A stretch of 64,000 nucleotides of DNA from Kribbella qitaiheensis (GTDB taxonomy: Bacteria > Actinomycetota > Actinomycetes > Propionibacteriales > Kribbellaceae). The stretch covers positions 4,898,001 through 4,962,000 of the forward strand of contig NZ_CP043661.1 in the NCBI RefSeq assembly GCF_014217565.1, in the 5' to 3' direction. The position numbers and the translations under genes are program-made. Position 1 is the first letter of the stretch. Every line of letters starts with the position of its first letter. Of this stretch, positions 44,435 through 52,451 are shown piece after piece. The notes below the pieces were generated by a model. It worked only from the letters and a program-made list of their open reading frames with translations, did not search any database and had not been told where the DNA came from.

Positions 44435-46702
44435 ATGTCACAGACCGTCGAGAAGTCGCCCCCAGTAGAGGCGGCTCCTCCGGACAAAGCTGTCGGGCGT
44501 CTTCCGCGCTGGATCTCCGCCGGCATCACAGCTCTGGTGCTGCTCGCGGCGACTGCCTTTTTCCTGAGCACCGCGGTCGACACGGGCCTGCCGACCGGCT
44601 CGGCGATCGCGGCTCTGCTCGGCCTCGCGGTCACCCAACTGGTCCCCGGCGTACTGGTCTGGCGAGTCGTGCGGCCGATGCGCGGCTGGTGGATCGAAGA
44701 CGTGATGATGGGTCTGGTCACCGGCTTCGTGCTGGCGGTCGGGGCGCAGGCACTGGCCGGCTACACCGAGCAGCCCTGGATCTCGGCTGCGCTCCCGCTG
44801 CTGGTGGCGGTCGTCCTGATCGCGATGCCGCGAACCCGCGGCCGGATCCGGCGGGTCGGGACGAGCAACCTGCCGCTGTGGTGGGCACCTGCCGTCGTGC
44901 TGACGGCGCTGTTCGGCCTCCAGGACCTGAAGGCGTTCTACGTCCAGGAGCCGTTGACCTGGGCGAGTGGTTTCCGCGCGCCGTACGTCGACACGTATCT
45001 GCACCTCGCGCTCGCCGGTCAGCTCAAGCACCGCGGTCCGATCAGCTTCCCCTGGGTCCAGAACGAGCCGATGGCCTACCACTGGTTCAGTCACGCCTGG
45101 GTCGCCCAGGTCTCGACTGTCTCGAACACCGGGCTGGACGAGGTGCTGCTGCGCTTCTTGCCGGCGCTGATGCCGCTGGCGCTCGTCCTGGTGGTCGCGA
45201 TCGCGGCGGTCCGGATCAGCGGGCGCGCGTGGACCGGTCCGGTCGCGGCGGTGCTGGCGCTCGGCGGTTCCGAGCTGAACATCTTCGGCATCCGCACCCC
45301 GGGGTATCCGATCGCGCCGTTCTCGCCGAGCCTGGCGCCGTCGATCCTGATCCTGATCGCGATCGTGGTGCTGCTGCACTTCCGCTGGCGCCGCGAGCTG
45401 ACGCCGTACGGGTTCATGCTGCTGCCGCTGCTCGGGTTCGCCGCGTCGGGGACCAAGGGCTCCTCGATGCCGCTGATCGTCGCCGGCGTCGGCCTCGCGT
45501 TCGTCGCGACCCTGATCTTCGACCGGTCCGGGTTCAAGAGCCGGATCGTCGACGGCGTGATCTGCGTCGGCGCGCTGTACCTCGCGCTGGCGATCGTCTT
45601 CCAAGGCGCGACCTCCGGGTTGTCGCTGCAGTTCCACGAAGCCGCGAGGGCGACCTCGCTGAGCTCCCGGGTCGGCGTCCAGACCACGGCCACGTTGGCT
45701 TTCGCGGCCATTGTCACCGTGCTCGGCATCTGTGGCCGCGGCACCGGCCTGCTCTGGCGGCTGCGAACCGCTGAAGGCCGTCGGGACCCGATGACGTGGC
45801 TCCTGCTCGGTGGTGGTTTCGCCGGTGCCGCAGCCGTCGTCGTCTTCGTCCAGCCCGGCTTCAGCCAGTACTACTTCGCCCGCAGCGCGGGTCCGTTGCT
45901 CGCACTCGGATCGGCCGTCGGCCTCGTCACGTTGGTCGACCAGTTGAAGAGTCGTGCCTGGCGGGCGATCCTCATCGGCCTGGTCCTCGGACCGTTCTTC
46001 GTCCTGCTCCCGCTCTGGGAGGTCGGCGTGATCGTCCCGGGGCACGGCGGCATGATCCACATCGCGAAGATGGTCGGCGTGGCCAGCGCCGTCCTGCTGG
46101 TCGCCGGTGTGATCGCCTGGGTGCTGACGCCACGAATGAGGTTCACTGCCTTCTTCGCCGCGATCACCGTGGCGATCCTGGCCGGCGGCGTCACGACCGT
46201 CGTCCGGCTGCAGATCGACGCCCCGGAGACCGTCGTGTTGTCCCCGATCAAGCCGACCTCCTACCTGGCCGTCGGCAGGGACCAGATCACCGCGGCCCGC
46301 TGGATCCGGGACCACTCGGACGTCGACGACGTGGTGGTGACGAACCGGCACTGCGTCTTCCCGGTCGAGCCGAAGAGCTGCGACAACCGCCGGTACGTCG
46401 TGGGCGCGTTTTCCGAGCGGCAGATGCTGGTCGAGGCCTGGACCCCGAGCACCAAGTCCTTCGAGCTCGGCCCGAAGGGTCGCGAGGTGCTCACGGTCAA
46501 CTACTGGAAACCGGACATCCTGGCCCTGAACGACGGCTTCGTCGCAGCACCCGACGCGGCCAAGGCGGCCAAGCTCTACGCCCTCGGCGTCCGCTGGATC
46601 TATGTCGACTACACCCGCCCGTACGCCAAGACCCTCGAGCCGTTCGCGAAGCTCCGCTACCAGAACGCGGCCGCCTCGGTCTACGAACTGCCCAAGGCCT
46701 GA
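44435..46702 (+). CDS. Large polytopic membrane protein, local paralog family (member G)
   Basis: 755 residues from ATG 44435, with TTAGGAG 5 bp upstream. It is the most distant member in position, and its motifs are the loosest: YVDTYLHLALAGQLKH; NEPMAYHWFSHAW; SPSLAPSIL; GTKGSSMP (Lys kept); QPGFSQYYFARSAGP; TNRHC...KSCDNRRYVVGAFSERQMLVEAWTPS, where EGWAY becomes EAWTP; and LYALGVRWIYVDYTRP. Both cysteines are kept. It is monocistronic, between a DUF2786 gene and a convergent TetR gene, so it may have been copied out of the main locus. Confidence 0.78.
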   Translation: MSQTVEKSPPVEAAPPDKAVGRLPRWISAGITALVLLAATAFFLSTAVDTGLPTGSAIAALLGLAVTQLVPGVLVWRVVRPMRGWWIEDVMMGLVTGFVLAVGAQALAGYTEQPWISAALPLLVAVVLIAMPRTRGRIRRVGTSNLPLWWAPAVVLTALFGLQDLKAFYVQEPLTWASGFRAPYVDTYLHLALAGQLKHRGPISFPWVQNEPMAYHWFSHAWVAQVSTVSNTGLDEVLLRFLPALMPLALVLVVAIAAVRISGRAWTGPVAAVLALGGSELNIFGIRTPGYPIAPFSPSLAPSILILIAIVVLLHFRWRRELTPYGFMLLPLLGFAASGTKGSSMPLIVAGVGLAFVATLIFDRSGFKSRIVDGVICVGALYLALAIVFQGATSGLSLQFHEAARATSLSSRVGVQTTATLAFAAIVTVLGICGRGTGLLWRLRTAEGRRDPMTWLLLGGGFAGAAAVVVFVQPGFSQYYFARSAGPLLALGSAVGLVTLVDQLKSRAWRAILIGLVLGPFFVLLPLWEVGVIVPGHGGMIHIAKMVGVASAVLLVAGVIAWVLTPRMRFTAFFAAITVAILAGGVTTVVRLQIDAPETVVLSPIKPTSYLAVGRDQITAARWIRDHSDVDDVVVTNRHCVFPVEPKSCDNRRYVVGAFSERQMLVEAWTPSTKSFELGPKGREVLTVNYWKPDILALNDGFVAAPDAAKAAKLYALGVRWIYVDYTRPYAKTLEPFAKLRYQNAAASVYELPKA

Positions 46703-46711
46703 CCTGGTCCG

Positions 46712-47332
46712 CTAGGCGGGGACGGGCTTCAGGCCGGCCAGGATGATGTCGAGCAGGCGGCCGGCCTGGTCGGGGTCCATGTCGCGGCCCATGGTGATGC
46801 CGCCGACGAGCCGGAGGATGTCCATCAACTCCAGCTCGGGACGGACGGTGCCGGCCGCCTTGGCCCTGTTCAGCAGCAGGTCGCCGGCCTCGCGAACGTT
46901 CAGCTTGCAGGCCGAGAAGAACTCGGAATCCTTGCCCAGGGCAGCGGTCAGTTCACCGGCCAGGCTCTTCTTCGAGATGCTGTAGCCGACGAAGCTCTTC
47001 AGCCACGCCGCCAGCGCGTCGAACGGCCCGAGCTGGTCGGCGAACCCGTACGCCCGGTCGCAGACCGACTGGATCTCATCCACATAAACCGCTTCGAGCA
47101 GCGCCGTACGGCTCGGGAACCGCCGGTACAGCGTCCCGATGCCCACCCCGGCCCGCCGGGCGATCTCTTCCAGCGACGTATCGGTCCCGTGCTCCGCGAA
47201 TGCCTCCCGCGCGGCAGTGACCAGCAGGTCGTAGTTCCGCGCCGCGTCCGCTCGGGACGGCCGCGTACAGGGCAGCGGCTTGGACTCTCGCCGCTCGCCG
47301 GAGCCGATCGGCGCCGAAGCGGTGGTGTTCAT
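46712..47332 (-). CDS. TetR-family transcriptional regulator
   Basis: 206 residues from ATG 47332, with GGAGG 5 bp upstream; the frame is open to 47455, but that would run through the divergent promoter. HTH: AAREAFAEHGTDTSLEEIARRAGVGIGTLYRRFPSRTALLEAV, seen as DTSLEEIARRAGVGIGTLYRRF. The C-terminal domain (KSLAGELTAALGKDSEFF, AGTVRPELELMDILRLVGGI) is of the SACE_7040-like actinobacterial type. It almost certainly represses the divergent MFS gene at 47464 through the repeats at 47374-47403. Confidence 0.9.
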   Translation of the reverse strand: MNTTASAPIGSGERRESKPLPCTRPSRADAARNYDLLVTAAREAFAEHGTDTSLEEIARRAGVGIGTLYRRFPSRTALLEAVYVDEIQSVCDRAYGFADQLGPFDALAAWLKSFVGYSISKKSLAGELTAALGKDSEFFSACKLNVREAGDLLLNRAKAAGTVRPELELMDILRLVGGITMGRDMDPDQAGRLLDIILAGLKPVPA

Positions 47333-47364
47333 CCCGGCCTCCAAAAATTCCCTCGACAAATCAC

Positions 47365-47403
47365 TTGAAAAAGCGGAGGTACCCTCCGTACTGTATCCGG
47401 AGG
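47365..47403 (+). promoter_or_regulatory. Promoter with overlapping TetR operator for the MFS exporter
   Basis: A TTGAAA (47365-47370) and TACTGT (47389-47394) pair, 18 bp apart, read toward the exporter. The spacer holds a perfect inverted repeat CGGAGG-TAC-CCTCCG (47374-47388), and a third half-site CGGAGG lies at 47398-47403. A dimer bound here would cover the -35/-10 region, so repression is expected; the divergent TetR gene is the likely source. Confidence 0.6.
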
Positions 47404-47463
47404 AGCGCTCCACTTCTTCTGTTTTCCACTCTAGCCCCTTCGGGGTAAGGAGCAAGTCACACT

Positions 47464-48972
47464 ATGTCGGCAACATCCGTGGCGCCGAGCGGCGCCTCCA
47501 CCGGCACGCCCGCGCGGCGGCCGTCGGTAGTCCTCGCGGTCATCCTGGTCACCCAGTTGATGGTGATCCTGGACGGCACCGTGGTGAACATCGCGATGCC
47601 CAAGATCCAGCACGCCCTCGACTTCAGCCCGTCCAACCTCTCGTGGGTCCAGAACGCCTACGCGCTCGCCTTCGGTGGTCTTCTGCTGCTCGGCGCCCGC
47701 GCCGGCGACCTGCTCGGCCGCCGCCGCGTCTTCATCACCGGCGTCACCGTCTTCACCGCCGCCTCCCTGCTCGGTGGCCTCGCCCCGACCGCCGAGCTCC
47801 TGCTCGCGGCCCGGGTCCTCCAAGGCATCGGCGGCGCGATCGCGGCTCCGGCCGCACTCACCTTGCTGATGCTCACCTTCAAGGAAGGGCCGGACCGGTT
47901 GAAGGCCCTCGGCCTCTACAGCCTGGTCTCCTCCGGTGGCGCGAGCGTCGGCCTGGTCGTCGGCGGCATGCTGACCGACTGGGTCTCCTGGCGCTGGGGT
48001 CTGTTCATCAACGTCCCGATCGGTATCGGCCTGGTCATCGCCGCCCGGCTGGTGCTCGCCGAGACGCCGCCGGAGACGGGCAAGTTCGACGTCGCGGGCG
48101 CACTGACCTCGACGCTCGGCATCACGTCTCTCGTCTACGGCTTCATCCGCGTCGCCGAGGCCGGCTGGGGTGCTGCCGAGGTGCTCGCGGCGTTCGGTGC
48201 AGGTCTGGTTCTGCTGGCGACCTTCGTCCTGATCGAGCGTCGCGCTACCCACCCGATCGTGCCGCTGCGGTTGTTCCGGGATCGCGACCGAGTGGCGGCG
48301 TACCTGACCATGCTGCTCTTGGTCGGCACGATGTTCGGGATGTTCTTCTTCCTCACGCAGTACCTGCAGGGCGTACTCGGCCTGAGCCCGCTGGCCGCGG
48401 GTCTGTCCTTCCTGCCGCTGACCGGTCTGCTGTTCACCGCGTCCCGGATCGTGCCGCGGTTGCTGGGCAGGGTCGACGGTGGGCGGCTGATGATCGCCGG
48501 TGCGATCTCGGTAACCGCAGGCATGATCTGGCTGACCAGGCTGACCATCGACAGCCACTACCTGACCGGAGTCGTCGGTCCGCTGGTGCTGTTCGGGCTG
48601 GGCGCCGGGATGATCTTCATCCCGCTGACCGGTCGCGCATTGGCCGGCGTACAGCCGGAGAACGCAGGCGCCGCCTCGGGTCTGCTGAATGTTCTCCAGC
48701 AGGTGGGCGGTGCCCTCGGCCTCGGCATCCTGGTCACCATCTTCGGTACCGCGAGCCGCTCGTCCATCGCCGACGGTGGTTCGGCCAACCCGACCGAAAG
48801 GGCCCGGGAGATCCTCACCGACGGTGTCCACGCCGCGTTCATCGGCTCGGCGATCTACGCCGCGCTGACGCTCACGGTGATCATCCTCGGCGTCCGCCCC
48901 TGGATCCGCCGCAACGCGGCCCCAGTTCCGGCGACCGCCCTCGAGCCCGAGGCCGTGGACTCGCACATCTAG
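47464..48972 (+). CDS. MFS drug exporter, DHA2 (EmrB/QacA) type
   Basis: A 502-residue 14-TM transporter, ATG 47464, with AAGGAG 9 bp upstream. Motifs: LDGTVVNIAMPKIQ (motif D1), GARAGDLLGRRRVFITG (motif A), RVLQGIGGAIAAPAAL (motif B), SLVSSGGASVGLVVGGMLTD (motif C). Typical of antibiotic or antiseptic exporters under TetR control; the divergent TetR gene and operator fit that. A strong stem-loop follows at 48984. Confidence 0.92.
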   Translation: MSATSVAPSGASTGTPARRPSVVLAVILVTQLMVILDGTVVNIAMPKIQHALDFSPSNLSWVQNAYALAFGGLLLLGARAGDLLGRRRVFITGVTVFTAASLLGGLAPTAELLLAARVLQGIGGAIAAPAALTLLMLTFKEGPDRLKALGLYSLVSSGGASVGLVVGGMLTDWVSWRWGLFINVPIGIGLVIAARLVLAETPPETGKFDVAGALTSTLGITSLVYGFIRVAEAGWGAAEVLAAFGAGLVLLATFVLIERRATHPIVPLRLFRDRDRVAAYLTMLLLVGTMFGMFFFLTQYLQGVLGLSPLAAGLSFLPLTGLLFTASRIVPRLLGRVDGGRLMIAGAISVTAGMIWLTRLTIDSHYLTGVVGPLVLFGLGAGMIFIPLTGRALAGVQPENAGAASGLLNVLQQVGGALGLGILVTIFGTASRSSIADGGSANPTERAREILTDGVHAAFIGSAIYAALTLTVIILGVRPWIRRNAAPVPATALEPEAVDSHI

Positions 48973-48983
48973 CAGGAAGCTGT

Positions 48984-49013
48984 CGGCGACCGGCGGTGGG
49001 GCGCCGGTCGCCG
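48984..49013. terminator. Stem-loop between convergent MFS and acetyltransferase remnant
   Basis: A perfect 12-bp stem, CGGCGACCGGCG with CGCCGGTCGCCG, and a 6-nt GTGGGG loop. It lies 11 bp after the MFS stop and 11 bp before the convergent gene's stop, so it can serve both. Confidence 0.7.
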
Positions 49014-49023
49014 ATGCCGTGGC

Positions 49024-49425
49024 TCAGAACGGGCGTCGGTAGGTGACGCTCTTGGACTTGACGCTGAAGTCCAGGCTCTCGTAGAGGCCGAGTGCGCCGG
49101 TGGGGTTCTCGGCGTCGACCCCGAGCGAGGCGCGCTGGAAACCGATCCCGGCCGCTTCGGTCATCGAGCGGGTGAGGACGAGCCGACCCAGACCACGGCC
49201 GCGGTGAGTGCGACGGGTGCCGAGCTGCCCGATCCAAACATCGCGGACCCCGGTGACCGCGGTATCGGCCTCGTGCTCGTAGCCGAGGGAGTACGCCACG
49301 ATCTGATCGTCGTCGAGGACCAGGAACGAGACCCCCGGGCGGAACCCGCGCGAGCCGGTGAACCAGGTCTGCCAGGACGACTCGTCTCTCGGGGTCGAAC
49401 CCCAGTGGTCCCGCGTACGGGAACG
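49024..49425 (-). pseudogene. C-terminal remnant of a GNAT acetyltransferase (MshD-like)
   Basis: About 130 residues of a GNAT protein, without its N-terminal part. Recognisable sequence begins at RDHWGSTPRDESSWQTWFTG (about 49420) and runs through FLVLDDDQIVAYSLGYEH, IGQLGTRRTHRGRGLGRLVLTRSM (acetyl-CoA site) and VDAENPTGALGLYESLDF to the stop at 49024. The HWGSTP segment and the total pattern resemble mycothiol-synthase-type acetyltransferases of ~300 residues, so more than half is missing. Upstream the frame turns into an Arg-rich nonsense stretch. A GTG at 49299 could still yield 91 residues holding only the last part of the fold. Confidence 0.7.
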
Positions 49426-49571
49426 ACGGCGACGCTCTCGTCTACCTGACCTACTCGTTCACCACCGCCGACCGTCGCCGCCAGATCACCGTCTCGCTCA
49501 CCCCCTGGGGTCCCGACCGGAATTCCACCGACGACGCCGTCGACGCGCTGATCGATCGAGCGCTCTGCTAG
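49426..49571 (+). pseudogene. 3' remnant of an unidentified + strand gene
   Basis: A well-formed C-terminus (YGNDGDALVYLTYSF, RRRQITVSLTPWGPD, STDDAVDALIDRALC) ends at TAG 49569-49571. No start codon with this coding character precedes it: going upstream the sequence becomes, within ~10 codons, the acetyltransferase remnant read backwards. The piece is too short to name. Its 3' end overlaps the convergent esterase stop by a few bases. It pairs with the remnant on the other strand: both lost their 5' parts at one junction (~49420-49430). Confidence 0.55.
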
Positions 49572-50599
49572 CCGGCGGGCTGCCGGCAAAGCCACGCCAC
49601 CGCCAGCGGGTAGCGGTACTCGATCCCGCCGTGCGTCCCCTCGAACAACTCGAAGTGCACGCGCTCATCCGGTAGGCCGGCCTTCTGGACGGACTGCCGG
49701 AAGGCGGTCGCGCCCAGATCGAGGTAGTACTCGTCCTGCTTGCCCGCGTCGATCCACACCGCGCGCATCGACCGCAACGCCTCGCCGTACTCAGGCTGCT
49801 TGGCCATCTCCACCGGATCGTTCGCCAGCCACCGCTCCCAGATCTCGGGGACGACCACCCCGAGCTCGTTGAACGGCAGCTGGACTGTCCCGTCAGGCAA
49901 CGCCGAGTACGCCGAGGCGTAGCCGTACATCTCCAGCAACTCCAGATCGAGCCGGCTGTTCTGCCCCGACCGGCTCCCGAAGTCGGCGAAGAACTTCTCG
50001 TACGACCCTTCGTACAGATCACGCAGTTGGCGGGCGCGCTGCGCGAACTCAGGCCGGTAGGCCACGTCGAACAAGGCGTCTCCGGCGTGGGTCGCCAGTG
50101 CGCCGAAGATGTCGGGCCGGTGCATCGGCGTCACCATCGCGGCGTACCCGCCACTCGACTTCCCGGTGATCGCGCGGTGGTCCCGATCGGCAAGCGTCCG
50201 GTAGCGCCCGTCCACCCACGGCACGATCTCGTCGCAGAGGTAGGTCTGGTACTGCCCGGTGCCGGGGGAGTCGAGGTACTGGCTGCCGCCCAATCGGGTC
50301 CAGCCGTCGACGAACACCACGATCGCCGGCGGTACGTCACCGGTCGCGAACATCGCGTCCAGCAACTCGGGGTACGGCTGCCGGAAGGGCTGCCGGTTGA
50401 ACCACATCCCGAGGTGCCCGGTGTACCCCATCGCCACATAGATCGACGGGTACCGCTGCTCCGACCCGTCGTACCCGGGCGGCAGGTAGACCAGGACCGG
50501 ACGTTCGTGCGGATCCCCGAGCACGTTTCCCCGCAGTACGGTGCTGTCGAAGACGGGCTGTTCGAACCGGCCGGCCAGTTCCGCGGACCAGGGCAACAT
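49568..50599 (-). CDS. Alpha/beta-hydrolase, esterase D family
   Basis: A 343-residue esterase of the putative-esterase (esterase D/antigen 85-like) family. Oxyanion and fold features: RPVLVYLPPGYDGSEQRYPSIYVAMGYTG; nucleophile Ser in ITGKSSGGYAAM (GxSxG); a late Asp in VWIDAGKQDEYY; and His in FEGTHGGIEYRYP. No signal peptide. Nine bases downstream of argS on the same strand, so possibly cotranscribed with it. The substrate is unknown; enterochelin-esterase-like or O-acyl-glycan cleavage are possible. Confidence 0.85.
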   Translation of the reverse strand: MLPWSAELAGRFEQPVFDSTVLRGNVLGDPHERPVLVYLPPGYDGSEQRYPSIYVAMGYTGHLGMWFNRQPFRQPYPELLDAMFATGDVPPAIVVFVDGWTRLGGSQYLDSPGTGQYQTYLCDEIVPWVDGRYRTLADRDHRAITGKSSGGYAAMVTPMHRPDIFGALATHAGDALFDVAYRPEFAQRARQLRDLYEGSYEKFFADFGSRSGQNSRLDLELLEMYGYASAYSALPDGTVQLPFNELGVVVPEIWERWLANDPVEMAKQPEYGEALRSMRAVWIDAGKQDEYYLDLGATAFRQSVQKAGLPDERVHFELFEGTHGGIEYRYPLAVAWLCRQPAG

Positions 50600-50608
50600 C
50601 AGGCAACC

Positions 50609-52315
50609 TCACATCGAGTCGGGGGCCTTGATGCCGAGCAGGCCCAGACCATCGTGCAACACGGTCCGGGTCGCCGCGCACAGGCCCAGCCGGCCGGCCC
50701 GCTGTTCACCAGTACTCGGCAGCACCGGGCAGGTCTCGTAGAACGCCGAAAGCGCGCTCGCGACCTCGTACAGATAGGTGCACAACTTGTGCGGCTGCAG
50801 GGTTTCAGCAACCTGTACGACGGCGTCGCCGAAGCCGGTCAGCAGCAACGCCAGCCGCTGCTCGGCCGGCTCCGCCAGCATCGTCACAGGTCCGGGCGCC
50901 TCGCCGGCCTTGTCGAGCAACCGGGTCAACCGGGCATGCGCGTACTGCAGGTACGGGCCGGTGTTGCCCGACATCGCCACCATCCGGTCGAGGTCGAACA
51001 CGTAGTCGTTGATCCGGTCACTGGCCAGATCCGCGTACTTCACGGCCCCGATTCCGACCGCGTCGGCGATCGCCTGCCGCTGGGCCGCCGGCATCTCGTC
51101 GTCCCGGCCGGCCAGTAACGCGGACGCCCGAGCGACCGCATCGGCCAGCAGGGAAGCGAGCCGGACCGTGCCACCATCTCTTGTCTTGAAGGGTTTCCCG
51201 TCCGGACCAAGAACGGTGCCAAAGGCAACATGTTCGGCCTGCGTCGTGGCGGGCAGCCAGCCGGCATTCCGGGCGAGCGTGAAGATCTGCTGGAAATGCA
51301 GGCCCTGCCGGTGGTCGACGACATAGATGATCCGGTCCGCGTGCAGGTCGGCCACCCGATACCGGACGGCGGCGAGATCCGTCGCGCTGTAGCCGAACCC
51401 GCCGTCGGACTTCCGGACGATCACCGGCAGTGGAGAACCGTCCCGGCCGACGAAGCCGGGCAGGAACGCACACTGCGCGCCGTCGGACTCCGTCAGCAGC
51501 CCGGCGGCCGCCAGGTCATCGACAATCCCTGGCAGTTGGTCGTTGTACGCACTCTCGCCGACAACGTCCGACCGGTCCAGCGGCGAGCCGAGTACGGCGT
51601 AGAGCCGGTCGAACTCGACCAGCGAGACCTCGACCATCTGCGCCCAGATCGCGAGCGTCGCGGCGTCACCCGATTGCAGCAGCACCACCCGGGCCCGGGA
51701 CCGGTCCGCGAAGGCAGGCTCGGTGTCGAAGTGCTTCCGTCCCCGCTGGTAAAGCTGCTGAAGCCCTTCGATATCAAGGGATCCCACCTCGAGCTGCTCG
51801 AAGAGAACCTGCTCGACCATCATCCCGAACTGGGTGCCCCAGTCGCCGACATGGTTCTGCCGGATCACCTCGTACCCGACGTAGGCCAGCACATTGCACA
51901 GCGCATCGCCGATCACCGTCGACCGCAGATGCCCGACATGCATCTGCTTGGCCACATTGGGCTGCGAGTAGTCGACCACAACCCGCTCGCCCCGCGCAGG
52001 CAGCTGCCCGGCGAGCGAGTTCACCGCCGCCGCCAACACCGACGAATGCACTGTCAGGTTGACGAATCCAGGCCCTGCGATCTCCAGCGAGCACAGATCG
52101 TCCAGCTCGGCGGCCGCTACCAGCCGTTCCGCGATCACCCGCGGCGGCAGCCCGAGTGACTTGGCGAGCTTGAGCGCGAGGCTGGTCTGGAAGTGACCGA
52201 ACTCGGGTCTTGTTGCCGCCCGCAACTCAGGGCCGACCTCGGCGTACGACGTACCGAACGTGGCCGTAGCGGCGGCGGACAACCGGGCAGCAAGGACAGG
52301 GAGTAAAGCGGACAT
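50609..52315 (-). CDS. argS: Arginyl-tRNA synthetase
   Basis: A 568-residue class I aminoacyl-tRNA synthetase from ATG 52315 (AAGGATC upstream). Domains in order: N-terminal Add1 (LAARLSAAATATFG...PEFGHFQTSLALKLAK), catalytic core with the HIGH signature HVGHLRST (~residue 125) and VVDYSQPNVAKQMH, HVGDWGTQFGMM, a KMSKS-loop equivalent KPFKTRDGGTVRL, and a C-terminal DALR anticodon-binding domain (YAHARLTRLL ... LCAATRTVLHDGLGLLG). Loads Arg on its tRNA. Its setting among glycan and esterase genes is unusual for the housekeeping copy, so a second argS elsewhere is possible; the window cannot tell. Confidence 0.95.
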   Translation of the reverse strand: MSALLPVLAARLSAAATATFGTSYAEVGPELRAATRPEFGHFQTSLALKLAKSLGLPPRVIAERLVAAAELDDLCSLEIAGPGFVNLTVHSSVLAAAVNSLAGQLPARGERVVVDYSQPNVAKQMHVGHLRSTVIGDALCNVLAYVGYEVIRQNHVGDWGTQFGMMVEQVLFEQLEVGSLDIEGLQQLYQRGRKHFDTEPAFADRSRARVVLLQSGDAATLAIWAQMVEVSLVEFDRLYAVLGSPLDRSDVVGESAYNDQLPGIVDDLAAAGLLTESDGAQCAFLPGFVGRDGSPLPVIVRKSDGGFGYSATDLAAVRYRVADLHADRIIYVVDHRQGLHFQQIFTLARNAGWLPATTQAEHVAFGTVLGPDGKPFKTRDGGTVRLASLLADAVARASALLAGRDDEMPAAQRQAIADAVGIGAVKYADLASDRINDYVFDLDRMVAMSGNTGPYLQYAHARLTRLLDKAGEAPGPVTMLAEPAEQRLALLLTGFGDAVVQVAETLQPHKLCTYLYEVASALSAFYETCPVLPSTGEQRAGRLGLCAATRTVLHDGLGLLGIKAPDSM

Positions 52316-52451
52316 GGCAAGGATCCTTCGAACGACGCACCGGAACAGGACTGAGGTGTTCAGACAGCGCGTCGTCGTCGCAGGCCCGGAGGCAGCGCAC
52401 AGGGCGCTAGCGATCACCGGGCTCGTCGACATGGCCCTAAGTATGCACGAT

